A stretch of 18,557 nt of DNA from Mollicutes bacterium (GCA_003566505.1 PXDA01000089.1:1-18557), one strand, 5' to 3'; shown: positions 1 to 7,784, counted from the first letter of the stretch. Notes: generated from the sequence alone by a model not told the origin. Translations and numbers: made by a program.

Positions 1-1958
1 CAGTTAATTGGTGTCCATCGTTTTTGACGGTACTTGCCAATGAGCAAGTTATAAATGGCTTTTGTGAACGGTGTAAAACGGAAATTACTAAAAAAGAAAC
101 GGACCAATGGTTTTTTAAAATAACTAATTATGCGCAAAGATTACTTGATAATCTGGAATGGATTGATTGGTCAGAAACAACCAAAATTGCGCAAAAAAGA
201 TGGATTGGTCGTTCCGAAGGATTACAAATTAAGTTTCCTTTGCCCGGTAGTGATGAACAACTTGAAGTTTATACTACTCGTCCCGATACTATTTTTGGTG
301 CCACTTATATGGTGTTAGCACCAGAACATCCTTTATTAAATCAATTAGTAACTTCTGAATATGAGGCGGAAGTTAGTGAATATGTCAAAGCAGCGGGTCG
401 AAAAACTAATATTGACCGGGAAAGCGTTGAAAAAGAAAAAACTGGTGTCTTTACTGGTGCTTACGCTATTAATCCTGCAAGTGGCAAGGAAATTCCGATT
501 TGGGTTTCTGATTATGTTTTAATGACCTATGGAACAGGAGCGATTATGGCGGTTCCGGCTCATGATCAACGCGATTTAGATTTTGCTAATAAATATCAAT
601 TACCAGTAGTAGAAGTAATCAAAGGAGAAGATGAGTTTGATTATCAAAATGCCTATGTTGAAGAAGGTGTTTTGGTTAATTCTGATGCTTTCAATGGTTT
701 CGATAATCAAGCAGCCATTGCTAAAATTAGTGAATGGTTAATTGCTGAAAATAAAGCGGAGGCGCGTGTTAATTATCGTCTTCATGATTGGTGTATTTCA
801 AGACAACGTTACTGGGGACCACCGATTCCGATTGTCCATTGTAAGCATTGTGGTAGTGTTCCCGTTCCCGAAGAAGAATTGCCAGTTCTTTTACCTGATG
901 TCGAAGATTTTCGTCCTAAAGGAGAAGGAACATCACCTTTGGCTAATATTGAACAGTTTGTTAATACAAAGTGTCCTAAATGTGGTGAAGCAGCGAAGCG
1001 GGAAACGGATGTTATGGATAACTTTTTAGATTCAGCATGGTATTTTTTCCGTTATCCGAGCGCTAATGACGATACCCAAGCTTTTGATCAAGCATTAGTG
1101 AAAAAATGGTTGCCAGTTGATATGTACATTGGCGGCAATGAACATGCTGTGCTTCATTTAATGTATACCCGTTTTATTACGATGGTTTTTAAAGATTTAG
1201 GTTTGATTGATTTTGAAGAACCTTTTCGTAAATTCCGTGCGCACGGGACAATTGTTAAAGATGGTCATAAAATGAGTAAATCAAAAGGAAATGTTGTCAA
1301 TCCTGATGAACATTTAGAAACATATGGTACGGACTCATTGCGTTTGTATTTGATGTTTTTAGGTCCTTATCAAGAGGGTGGCGATTATTCTGATAGTGGG
1401 ATTAAAGGGGCGAAGCGTTTTATTGAAAAAGTTCATGAATATTTTACTAATTTAAGTGATTGGGAGGAAGAACCAGTCGACAATATTAGTGATCAAACGT
1501 TAATTAATTTAGTTCATGATACTGTCAAAAATGTGAGCAATGATATTGAAGCATTAAAATATAATACTGCGATTGCTAAAATTAGAAGTTTGTTTAATTA
1601 TATTGAAGAAAAGCAAGTAAAAAATAAAAATGTTTTAGAAGTTTTCATTAAATTAATTGCTATTTTTACGCCTCATTTAGCAGAAGAATTATGGTCGATG
1701 TTAGAAAATGAATATAGTGTTTTTAACCACCAATGGCCCACTTATGATGAAGAAAAAATTGTTATTGATAAAGTAGAAATGGTTGTTCAAGTAAATGGTA
1801 AAGTGCGCGGCAAAATGGAAGTTACTAGTGATATTGATAAAAAAGCAATGGAAGAAAAAGCCATAGCAATTGATAATGTGCAAAGACATATAGAAGGTAA
1901 GGAAATAAAAAAGGTAATTGTGGTTGCCAATAAATTAGTTAATATTGTGGTGCAATAA
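1..1958 (+). CDS. leuS: leucyl-tRNA synthetase, 5'-truncated by window edge
   Basis: Class I leucyl-tRNA synthetase, which attaches leucine to tRNA-Leu in the cytoplasm. The frame is open from base 3 and reads VNWCP at once, a segment internal to the family, so the gene begins before the window. The TTG at 24 is not a start. About 150 N-terminal residues, including the HIGH signature, are missing (bacterial LeuRS is usually about 800-860 residues; about 651 are present). Visible parts are the CP1 editing domain (TTRPDTIFGATY, then YGTGAIMAVPAHDQRD), the catalytic stretch SRQRYWGPPIP, zinc-type cysteine pairs (CKHCG and CPKCG), DNFLDSAWYFFRY, the KMSKS loop at bases 1269-1283, the anticodon-binding helical domain and the C-terminal VQVNGKVRGK motif. 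The stop TAA shares its last base with the next ATG (TAATG), so it is probably the first visible gene of an operon with pcm, rnhB and the hydrolase. Confidence 0.98.
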   Translation, partial: VNWCPSFLTVLANEQVINGFCERCKTEITKKETDQWFFKITNYAQRLLDNLEWIDWSETTKIAQKRWIGRSEGLQIKFPLPGSDEQLEVYTTRPDTIFGATYMVLAPEHPLLNQLVTSEYEAEVSEYVKAAGRKTNIDRESVEKEKTGVFTGAYAINPASGKEIPIWVSDYVLMTYGTGAIMAVPAHDQRDLDFANKYQLPVVEVIKGEDEFDYQNAYVEEGVLVNSDAFNGFDNQAAIAKISEWLIAENKAEARVNYRLHDWCISRQRYWGPPIPIVHCKHCGSVPVPEEELPVLLPDVEDFRPKGEGTSPLANIEQFVNTKCPKCGEAAKRETDVMDNFLDSAWYFFRYPSANDDTQAFDQALVKKWLPVDMYIGGNEHAVLHLMYTRFITMVFKDLGLIDFEEPFRKFRAHGTIVKDGHKMSKSKGNVVNPDEHLETYGTDSLRLYLMFLGPYQEGGDYSDSGIKGAKRFIEKVHEYFTNLSDWEEEPVDNISDQTLINLVHDTVKNVSNDIEALKYNTAIAKIRSLFNYIEEKQVKNKNVLEVFIKLIAIFTPHLAEELWSMLENEYSVFNHQWPTYDEEKIVIDKVEMVVQVNGKVRGKMEVTSDIDKKAMEEKAIAIDNVQRHIEGKEIKKVIVVANKLVNIVVQ

Positions 1959-2551
1959 TGGAAAAAACGGAATTAATCGCTAGTTTAAAAGCAAAAGGTT
2001 TTTCGCAAAAGGTTATCAATGCTTTTCAAAAAGTAGAACGGGCTGATTTTATTCCAAAAGAGTATCAGCCGTATGCCTATGTTGATGGACCATTACCAAT
2101 TGGTAGAGGAGCAACCATCTCCCAGCCCCTCACGATTGCCTATATGTTAGAGTGGCTAGAACTTGATGATGAGCAAAAAATCTTAGAAATTGGTTCTGGT
2201 TCGGGTTATGTTTTAGCGTTAATTGATCAAATAGTTAGTGATGGTCAAATATTTGGTGTCGAGATAAATGCTGAATTAGTTACCAAATCACAGAAATTAT
2301 TAGCACAAGATAATATTGCGATTGTTTGTAAAAATGGTTTTGATGGTTTAAGCGAAAAAGGTCCTTATGATCGCATTTTAGTTAGTGCTGCTTTTGCGCA
2401 AAAACCGGAACATTTATTAGCACAATTAAAGGAAGATGGTATTTTAGTAACTCCGGTAGGAAGTGCTATTTATAAGTTTGTGAAAAAAGGTCCTAAAATA
2501 GAAGAACAGGTTTTTCCTGGTTTTGCTTTTGTGTCAATGCAGGAGGAATAA
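1958..2551 (+). CDS. pcm: protein-L-isoaspartate O-methyltransferase
   Basis: A 197-residue SAM-dependent methyltransferase of the PCMT family. It methylates L-isoaspartyl residues in damaged proteins to start their repair. The family signature is clear: GRGATISQPLTIAYMLEWL near residues 50-68, followed by the SAM-binding glycine loop ILEIGSGSGY (motif I), then FGVEIN as the acidic end of strand 2, and DRILVSAAF with GILVTPVG in the second half. The ATG overlaps the leuS stop by one base and no stronger upstream start exists, so translation is probably coupled to leuS. Its own 3' end (AGGAGGAA) supplies the ribosome binding site of rnhB. At about 200 residues it is a standard short bacterial PCMT. 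The product name is secure; pairing with leuS may be only operon packing. Confidence 0.93.
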   Translation: MEKTELIASLKAKGFSQKVINAFQKVERADFIPKEYQPYAYVDGPLPIGRGATISQPLTIAYMLEWLELDDEQKILEIGSGSGYVLALIDQIVSDGQIFGVEINAELVTKSQKLLAQDNIAIVCKNGFDGLSEKGPYDRILVSAAFAQKPEHLLAQLKEDGILVTPVGSAIYKFVKKGPKIEEQVFPGFAFVSMQEE

Positions 2552-3160
2552 ATGAATCAATATGAAAAAGCGTTAAATAAAAAAAAAATAAATATTATTG
2601 CTGGTGTTGATGAAGTTGGCCGTGGGCCTTTAGCTGGTCCGGTTGTCGCGGCTTGTGTTGTTTTACCAGTTGATTATCATTTAGTCGCTTTAAAAGATTC
2701 CAAACAATTAAGTGCTAAAAAAAGAGAACAATTAGCATCGATAATAAAAGAAAATGCATTAGCTTATGGTATTGTTGCTATTTCGGAAAAAGAAATAGAT
2801 CAGTTAAATATTTATCAAGCAAGTAAAAAAGCGATGGAAAAAGCGGTAATGAATGTTGCCAAAAAAATTAATATTGAACATGTTTTAGTAGATGCCATGT
2901 CTTTAGATATTAATTTTGCTACGACAGCAATTGTAAAAGGTGATCAAAAAAGCATTAGTATTGCGGCTGCTTCTGTAATAGCAAAAGTTTATCGTGATCA
3001 ATTAATGGTTGCTTTAGATCAAAAATTTCCGCAATATGAATTTAAAAAACATAAGGGCTATGCGACGAGAAGACATTTAGAGTTAATTAAAGAGCATGGG
3101 GTAATAGTTCATCATCGACGTAGCTTTAAACCAGTAAAGGAGGTGCTGAATGAAAGTTGA
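2552..3160 (+). CDS. rnhB: ribonuclease HII
   Basis: A 202-residue RNase HII that cuts RNA in RNA/DNA hybrids and removes ribonucleotides misincorporated in DNA. The N-terminal signature GVDEVGRGPLAGPVVAA holds the first acidic pair (D20, E21). The third catalytic Asp is D114 in LVDAMSLD, where most relatives have VDG. The fourth is D149 in AKVYRD, preceded by the conserved SIAAASVIAK. HKGYATRRHLE near the C-terminus is also typical. The ATG follows the pcm stop directly and is served by AGGAGGAA inside the end of pcm. The 3' end overlaps the next gene by 11 bases, and its final codons contain that gene's AAAGGAGG. It stops at TGA (3158-3160), part of the evidence that UGA is a stop here. Confidence 0.97.
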   Translation: MNQYEKALNKKKINIIAGVDEVGRGPLAGPVVAACVVLPVDYHLVALKDSKQLSAKKREQLASIIKENALAYGIVAISEKEIDQLNIYQASKKAMEKAVMNVAKKINIEHVLVDAMSLDINFATTAIVKGDQKSISIAAASVIAKVYRDQLMVALDQKFPQYEFKKHKGYATRRHLELIKEHGVIVHHRRSFKPVKEVLNES

Positions 3161-3659
3161 AAGATTAGTGGTTGGATTAATTGAAACTAATTGTTATGTT
3201 TTATATCAAAATGATGGGTGTTTGGTAGTTGATCCGGGTGATGATTATAAAAAAATAGCCCAAGCAATTGAAGGTTACGAATTAGAAGGGATTCTTGTTA
3301 CGCATTATCATTTTGATCATGTTGGTGCTTTAAGTGATTTATTAAAGCATCATTGTACGAAAGTTTTTAATTTTAAAACATTAGGGATGCAAAAGACAAA
3401 TAATTTTACTTTTGAGGTTGTTTTAAATAAAGGTCATAAGGAAGATTGTGTTTCTTTTATTTTTGATGATATTATGTTTAGCGGTGATTTTATTTTTAAT
3501 CAAGGAATTGGCCGTACTGATTTGCCAGGTGGATCGGATGTGGAAATGCAAAAGAGTTTGGCAAATTTAAAAAAAGAAACCAAAGATTATACTATTTATC
3601 CGGGACACGGACCAAAAACAACGCTTTCTGATGAATTAAAAAATAATCCATATTTTTAA
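3150..3659 (+). CDS. compact metallo-beta-lactamase-fold hydrolase (glyoxalase II-like)
   Basis: A 169-residue MBL-fold hydrolase of the glyoxalase II/YcbL type. The metal ligands are all visible: THYHFDH gives H52, H54, D56 and H57; H96 lies in NKGHKED (normally PGHTPGS); D113 in SGDFIF; H153 in YPGHGP. It is therefore a likely active binuclear metal enzyme, but the substrate cannot be read from sequence. Glyoxalase II-type thioester hydrolysis or a related small ester or lactone hydrolase is the best family-level guess. It is shorter than usual (about 200-210 residues), with tight loops between ligands 4 and 6. AAAGGAGG at 3136-3143 lies well placed for the ATG, which overlaps rnhB by 11 bases. 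It is the last gene of the leuS operon, and its stop lies inside a terminator hairpin. Confidence 0.9.
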   Translation: MKVERLVVGLIETNCYVLYQNDGCLVVDPGDDYKKIAQAIEGYELEGILVTHYHFDHVGALSDLLKHHCTKVFNFKTLGMQKTNNFTFEVVLNKGHKEDCVSFIFDDIMFSGDFIFNQGIGRTDLPGGSDVEMQKSLANLKKETKDYTIYPGHGPKTTLSDELKNNPYF

Positions 3660-3673
3660 AAATGGATTTTTTT
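3645..3673 (+). terminator. intrinsic terminator at end of leuS-pcm-rnhB-hydrolase operon
   Basis: A 7-bp stem, AATCCAT (3645-3651) with ATGGATT (3662-3668), with further T/A pairing possible in the loop, runs into a tract of seven T. The hydrolase stop codon lies in the loop. A second hairpin follows closely. Confidence 0.7.
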
Positions 3674-3688
3674 AAGTAATTATTGAGT

Positions 3689-3720
3689 AAAAACAGTTCT
3701 ATCAATGAACTGTTTTTAAT
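3689..3720 (+). terminator. second tandem hairpin terminator (probably bidirectional)
   Basis: A perfect 11-bp stem: AAAAACAGTTC (3689-3699) pairs with GAACTGTTTTT (3707-3717) around a 7-base loop. The A-rich left arm and T-rich right arm would let it end transcription from either strand. Confidence 0.85.
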
Positions 3721-3721
3721 T

Positions 3722-3750
3722 TTGACAATTTCACATAATGTTTTTAAATT
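3722..3750 (+). promoter_or_regulatory. putative promoter of the cssRS-like operon
   Basis: TTGACA at 3722-3727, 17 bases, then TAAATT at 3745-3750 (4 of 6 matches to TATAAT). An alternative lies downstream: TGTTACACT (3767-3774-ish) resembles an extended -10 but lacks a good -35. Either would give a leader of more than 100 bases before the response regulator. Confidence 0.5.
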
Positions 3751-3785
3751 TTTTCCATATTTGTTTGTTACACTGTTAAAACAAA

Positions 3786-3857
3786 GGGAGGTGATGCAGT
3801 GTAAAAAAGAGATGGAAACCCGAGAGAATAAGGAGGTGATTGATGAGTAGAAAATAA
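3786..3857 (+). promoter_or_regulatory. leader with two strong ribosome binding sites and minimal ORFs
   Basis: Two strong Shine-Dalgarno sequences precede the response regulator without serving a normal gene. GGGAGGTGAT (3786-3795) sits 7 bases before GTG-TAA (3799-3804), a start directly followed by a stop. AAGGAGGTGAT (3830-3840), an almost perfect anti-16S match, sits 6 bases before ATG AGT AGA AAA TAA (3843-3857), a four-codon ORF (MSRK). A third GAGGTGG serves the real gene at 3893. The arrangement suggests leader translation, ribosome binding as mRNA protection, or remnants of duplicated start regions. The elements are visible; the function is inferred. Confidence 0.45.
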
Positions 3858-3892
3858 AAACAATAGATGATATACTAATCTTGAGGTGGAAC

Positions 3893-4549
3893 ATGTATAA
3901 AATTTGTTTGGTCGAAGATGAAAAAGATTTGCATGATTTGTTAAGTACCTATTTAAAACGCGCCAACTATGAGGTAGTAAACCTCTATAACGGACAGGAC
4001 GCGATTGATTATGTAGGGAAACCAGCAGATCTCTGGATTCTAGATATTATGTTAGGTGATGATGTAAGTGGTTATGATGTGATAAAGAAAATTAGAGAAC
4101 ATGATGAATTTGTACCAGTAATTTTCACTTCGGCTCGCGATCAAGAGTTGGATAAAATAATTGGGCTGGAACTGGGCAGTGATGATTACATCACCAAGCC
4201 CTTTTCACCCAAAGAATTGGTTTTGCGAGTTAATAATATTATTAAAAGAACTTACGCGAGTAAAAATAATTTAATTCGTTATGCGGATTATGTTATTGAT
4301 CTGAAAAAAAGAACGGTTTGTAAGAAAAAACAAGAAATTGTTTTAACATCATTAGAATTTGATTTGCTAACTTTATTAGTAAATAATCAGAATAAATCGT
4401 TTGAGCGAGAAGAAATTTTACAAAAACTGTGGGGTGAAAATTATTATGGTAGTGATCGAGTGGTTGATGATTTAGTGCGTAGACTACGAAAGAAAATGCC
4501 AGGATTAGATATAAAAACTATTTATGGGTTTGGTTATCGGTTAACATGA
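3893..4549 (+). CDS. cssR: OmpR/CssR-like response regulator
   Basis: A 218-residue two-component response regulator: receiver domain (about residues 1-120) plus OmpR/PhoB-type winged-helix DNA-binding domain (about 130-218). The acidic pocket is E8/D9, the phospho-acceptor is D51 in LWILDIML, the switch Thr/Ser lies in FTSAR and the lysine in YITKPF. The run IIGLELGSDDYITKPFSPKELVLRV and the preceding LWILDIML closely recall Bacillus CssR, the secretion/heat stress regulator, so I give that symbol tentatively. After D51 the usual LPxxDG is replaced by LGDDVSG, with a one-residue insertion and loss of the conserved proline. I chose ATG 3893, preceded by GAGGTGG at a good distance, over the TTG at 3881 because MYKICLVEDE is the normal family N-terminus. 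It ends in an ATGA overlap with the kinase gene. Confidence 0.92.
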   Translation: MYKICLVEDEKDLHDLLSTYLKRANYEVVNLYNGQDAIDYVGKPADLWILDIMLGDDVSGYDVIKKIREHDEFVPVIFTSARDQELDKIIGLELGSDDYITKPFSPKELVLRVNNIIKRTYASKNNLIRYADYVIDLKKRTVCKKKQEIVLTSLEFDLLTLLVNNQNKSFEREEILQKLWGENYYGSDRVVDDLVRRLRKKMPGLDIKTIYGFGYRLT

Positions 4550-5823
4550 AAGATTTAAGACATGATTTATTTTGGCAGTTAATCTCCATAGGAGTAATAA
4601 TCTTTGGCGTTATTTTAGTTAGTCTAGGCTTAATATTACCGCGTGTTCTTCTTCCCATTTATGAACAAAATGTTTATAATTTTTTAAAACACCCCCTAGA
4701 AATGGTTGATTTTCATATTGAAGAAAATGAATATTTGGATGAAATTGCTTATTTGTATATTGTTGAAGATACAGTAATAATTTCCGAAAATTATCATCAT
4801 TTAATTGAAATTTCACCAAATGAGATTGTAAATAAAATTGATCAAGAACATGGTAAAATACTTTATCAAAACAGTGCTTATTATTATTACACCACCCAAG
4901 ATGAAGATGTATTAAAAGTGGCTTTAACAGATGATCGCTATGTTAATTTAATTCAGCGTGATGTTGTCGCCACAATTTTACCCGTACTCCTATTAACCTT
5001 TTTAATTGTAGTTGCGCTAGTTATTAGTTGGTCAAGACGTTTGGTTTTAAAAATCTATTATTTGAAGAATAAAGTAGCTAATATTAATCGTGATGATTTT
5101 TTCGAATTATATCATGATAATCATCATTTAGATGATGAATTAAATGCTTTATCAAAAGCGATTGATGAAATGCATATTACTTTAAAAAAACAAGAAGATT
5201 ATAAAAGCCAAATGTATCAAAACATATCGCATGATTTTAAAACCCCCTTAATGGTAATAAAATCATATATTGAAGCAATAGAGGATAATGTTCTTTCTAA
5301 AGAGGAAGGATTGCAAATAATCCAAGAACAAATTAATAAGTTAGAAAATAAAGTTCACTCCTTACTTTATTTGAATAAATTAAACTATTTGCAAGAAGTA
5401 AACAATTATCAAGAGATCGATGTAGAAATTGTAGCAATTCTCAAAGAAACCATGGAAAAGTTTCGTTATGAAAATACTGATTTAAAATGGGAACTAAAGG
5501 CCCGCGATGAAGAAATTTTTAAAGGAACTTTTGATATGTGGGAAGCTATAATTGATAATATGTTGCATAATTTTGTTCGCTATGCTGATAAAAAAATTAA
5601 AATTACGGTTCGTAAAAATGAAATAATATTTTTCAATGACGGACCAAATATCGATGAAACCATCCTCCATGATCTTTTCACCCCCTATAAAAAAGGCATG
5701 AAAGGCAAATTTGGTTTAGGATTGTCGATTATTAAAAAATCCCTTCATATCATGGGATATGAAATAACCGTTAATAACGAAAGAAAAGGCGTAACTTTTA
5801 AGATTTTTCCGAAAAACGATTAA
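4546..5823 (+). CDS. cssS: membrane sensor histidine kinase (CssS-like partner)
   Basis: A 425-residue sensor kinase paired with the upstream regulator through an ATGA overlap. A first membrane helix lies at about residues 9-32, an extracytoplasmic sensor region of about 105 residues follows, and a second helix spans about 140-163. After a HAMP-like linker and coiled segment comes the dimerisation/phospho-acceptor helix NISHDFKTPL with H229. The ATPase domain shows an N-box (DNMLHNFVRYA), a shortened G1 box (FFNDGPN), an F-box-like LFTPYKKG and the G2 box KGKFGLGLSIIKK. It should autophosphorylate on H229 and pass phosphate to D51 of the regulator. The extracellular domain is not one I recognise, so the signal is unknown. 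The CssS name rests on the regulator's resemblance to CssR and is tentative. Confidence 0.88.
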   Translation: MKDLRHDLFWQLISIGVIIFGVILVSLGLILPRVLLPIYEQNVYNFLKHPLEMVDFHIEENEYLDEIAYLYIVEDTVIISENYHHLIEISPNEIVNKIDQEHGKILYQNSAYYYYTTQDEDVLKVALTDDRYVNLIQRDVVATILPVLLLTFLIVVALVISWSRRLVLKIYYLKNKVANINRDDFFELYHDNHHLDDELNALSKAIDEMHITLKKQEDYKSQMYQNISHDFKTPLMVIKSYIEAIEDNVLSKEEGLQIIQEQINKLENKVHSLLYLNKLNYLQEVNNYQEIDVEIVAILKETMEKFRYENTDLKWELKARDEEIFKGTFDMWEAIIDNMLHNFVRYADKKIKITVRKNEIIFFNDGPNIDETILHDLFTPYKKGMKGKFGLGLSIIKKSLHIMGYEITVNNERKGVTFKIFPKND

Positions 5824-5858
5824 AAGAAAGTTTGTAATTAACTTTCTTTTTCTTATTA
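5822..5858 (+). terminator. intrinsic terminator after the histidine kinase gene
   Basis: A perfect 11-bp stem, AAAAGAAAGTT (5822-5832) with AACTTTCTTTT (5840-5850), with a 7-base loop and a T-rich tail. It overlaps the kinase stop codon and separates this operon from the Clp-like gene. Confidence 0.85.
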
Positions 5859-5863
5859 ATTAC

Positions 5864-5892
5864 TTTACATTATAACTTAAATATAGTATTAT
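5864..5892 (+). promoter_or_regulatory. sigma-A-type promoter of the Clp-like ATPase gene
   Basis: TTTACA (5864-5869), 17 bases, TATTAT (5887-5892), about 30 bases upstream of the ATG at 5923 and downstream of the preceding terminator. I see no CtsR- or HrcA-type operator here, so heat-shock control of the classic kind is not supported. Confidence 0.75.
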
Positions 5893-5922
5893 ATTTGCTA
5901 TCAAATATGAAGGGGGATTTAT

Positions 5923-7677
5923 ATGGATAATTTTCAACGAATACTAAATGATTTTTCTTGTAAAAGTAATTTTAATGTTGAAGACATTAAAAAAAATATA
6001 TCTTCACGAAAATTTACTAAAGATGAGGCATCTTTTTTTATTTATTTTCAAGAAGATACGGATATTAATCCATTTTTAATTTTAATGACAAAATATTATG
6101 ATCAGTGTGCTAATTTTCGTAGTAATATTGCGGAATTTAATAAATTTGGCTTGCAAAATCAATTAATTTGCTTGTATTATGGAATAGTTAATTTATTAGA
6201 AAAAAAAGAATTAGCGATTGATAATCAATATCTTGTAAATCGATTAGATGAAAATTTAGCGAAAATTATTAGTAAAAAAACCAAACAACTAGAACGAGTT
6301 AAAAGTAAATTTGTTAATACTTATAAATATGGTGCTGTTATTGATGATGCTCATTACAATGAATTCTCTGAAATTGAACCACGAGTTATTGGTTTATGTT
6401 ACAAAGAAATTTTACTTGATATTATTAGTGCTTCCGAGGAAGAAAGAAATGAATTTATTGATCAAGAGGTAAGGGTGTTTTTTCCAGGTGTAAAATCAGA
6501 TCAATATAATTTTTCGTTGTTAGAAAATTTACCGGAGCAGCAAAAATATTTACTTGATGAAATAGTTAATTCTATATTAACTAATTTTGATAAAAAAGCG
6601 ACAGTTATTTTTGAATTAATTGAAAATCTTAATACACAATTGGTAGATATGGAAAGAGACTTTGAAAATATGCAAGCGATTAAACCTCAAACAACTGCTT
6701 TGCAAATAACTGATAATGTTCCGGAAAAAGGATTTAATTTTGCTAATATAGAAAAATATTTAAAAGAAAGAATTATTGGTCAAGATGCGCAGATTGAACA
6801 ATTTATTCGTCGTTTACAAATTTTAGATTATGCTGGTATTAAAGAGAATGGTGCTAAAGGAGTTTTTCTTTTAGCGGGACCAACTGGAGTTGGAAAAACC
6901 GAATTAGCTAAATTAACCAGCAAACATAGTAATTATCCATTAATTAGAATGGACATGAGTGAATATAAAGAATCACATAGCATTAGTAAAATTCATGGTT
7001 CACCACCGGGATATGTTGGCTATGATGAGCGGGGCAATAAGGTGTTTGATCAAATTTTGCAATCACCGCAATCAATTGTATTACTTGATGAAATTGAAAA
7101 AGCACATCCGCGTGTTCTCGATGTTTTTTTACACATTTTTGATGAGGGGTATGCCCGTGACAATAAACAAAATGAAATCGATTTTAGTGAAACAATTTTT
7201 GTTTTAACAACTAATATTGGTGCTTTTGAAGCTAGTAAACGAACAATTGGTTTTCATAGTAATCCTGATCGGACCGAAACTTATCGTGATGCGATTGAAA
7301 GTCGTCTTTTACCTGAATTTATTAATCGGATTGATGAAATTGTTTATTTCAAACATTTACAAAAAGAAGATATCTATAGTATTATCGATATTAGTCTAGA
7401 ACGTATTTCACAAAAATTTGCCGAACGCGGTTATCAATATGAATTTCAAATTCAACCGGAAGCAGTGGAACATTTAATTAATACTATTAATTATGAAAAA
7501 TACGGCGCCCGTGATGTTTTCCGTGTTTTATCAGATAAAATAATTCCCCCGTTATTAGCGTTGAATATTCAAAACAAAAATGCGCAAATTGATATTAATT
7601 TTGAGGATGAAATTATTGTTAATCAAATAGCAACTGCACCCAAAACCAAAAATAAGCGCCGAAACAGAAAAAATTAA
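5923..7677 (+). CDS. single-ring Clp/HSP100-type AAA+ ATPase with unrecognised N-terminal domain
   Basis: A 584-residue AAA+ protein whose C-terminal half (about residues 275-570) matches the second ATPase module (D2) of ClpA/ClpB/ClpC. Visible elements are IIGQDAQIE, Walker A GPTGVGKT (319-326), the pore loop GSPPGYVGYDE, Walker B VLLDEIEKAH (D389, E390), sensor 1 TTNIG, the arginine-finger region EFINRIDEIV and sensor 2 YGARD. At 442-444 the tripeptide IGF sits where ClpA has IGL and ClpC has VGF, the loop that docks on ClpP, so a protease partner is plausible. There is no D1 ring, no Clp_N repeat, no zinc finger and no M-domain. The first 270 residues are charged, mostly helical-looking and unknown to me. 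The C-terminus is a basic tail (KTKNKRRNRKN). It is monocistronic, with its own promoter, ribosome site AAGGGGGA and terminator. Likely role: ATP-driven unfolding of specific substrates. Confidence 0.85.
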   Translation: MDNFQRILNDFSCKSNFNVEDIKKNISSRKFTKDEASFFIYFQEDTDINPFLILMTKYYDQCANFRSNIAEFNKFGLQNQLICLYYGIVNLLEKKELAIDNQYLVNRLDENLAKIISKKTKQLERVKSKFVNTYKYGAVIDDAHYNEFSEIEPRVIGLCYKEILLDIISASEEERNEFIDQEVRVFFPGVKSDQYNFSLLENLPEQQKYLLDEIVNSILTNFDKKATVIFELIENLNTQLVDMERDFENMQAIKPQTTALQITDNVPEKGFNFANIEKYLKERIIGQDAQIEQFIRRLQILDYAGIKENGAKGVFLLAGPTGVGKTELAKLTSKHSNYPLIRMDMSEYKESHSISKIHGSPPGYVGYDERGNKVFDQILQSPQSIVLLDEIEKAHPRVLDVFLHIFDEGYARDNKQNEIDFSETIFVLTTNIGAFEASKRTIGFHSNPDRTETYRDAIESRLLPEFINRIDEIVYFKHLQKEDIYSIIDISLERISQKFAERGYQYEFQIQPEAVEHLINTINYEKYGARDVFRVLSDKIIPPLLALNIQNKNAQIDINFEDEIIVNQIATAPKTKNKRRNRKN

Positions 7678-7692
7678 TTTTCTGTTTTTTTT
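7662..7692 (+). terminator. intrinsic terminator of the Clp-like ATPase gene
   Basis: A 10-bp stem, AAACAGAAAA (7662-7671) with TTTTCTGTTT (7678-7687), a 6-base loop containing the stop codon, and a run of T. It overlaps the last codons of the gene. Confidence 0.8.
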
Positions 7693-7753
7693 AGTAAAAA
7701 ATTAATTAGATAAATAACTGGATAGAAATTGCTCTTTTTTTTTAATTAAAAAA

Positions 7754-7762
7754 TGATATAAT
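7754..7762 (+). promoter_or_regulatory. extended -10 promoter of the rnf operon
   Basis: TGATATAAT (7754-7762) is a perfect extended -10 (TG-N-TATAAT), 22 bases before the rnfC ATG. No good -35 is seen at the right distance (only a T-tract around 7734-7739), as is usual for extended -10 promoters. The leader would be very short, with GGAGG at 7773-7777. Confidence 0.7.
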
Positions 7763-7784
7763 TAATTATAGTGGAGGTAGCATT

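Noticed and set aside
24..1958. TTG at 24 as the start of leuS
   Set aside because: The frame is open to the window edge and encodes conserved LeuRS sequence (VNWCP) before it; the gene simply begins upstream.
3794..3850. 18-codon ORF from ATG 3794 in the cssR leader
   Set aside because: Its ATG is only two bases from GGGAGG, too close for good initiation, and the peptide shows no recognisable features. The GTG-TAA and ATG-AGT-AGA-AAA-TAA starts are better placed.
3881..3895. TTG at 3881 as the response regulator start
   Set aside because: It lies in the ribosome binding site region of ATG 3893; MYKICLVEDE is the normal beginning of a receiver domain.
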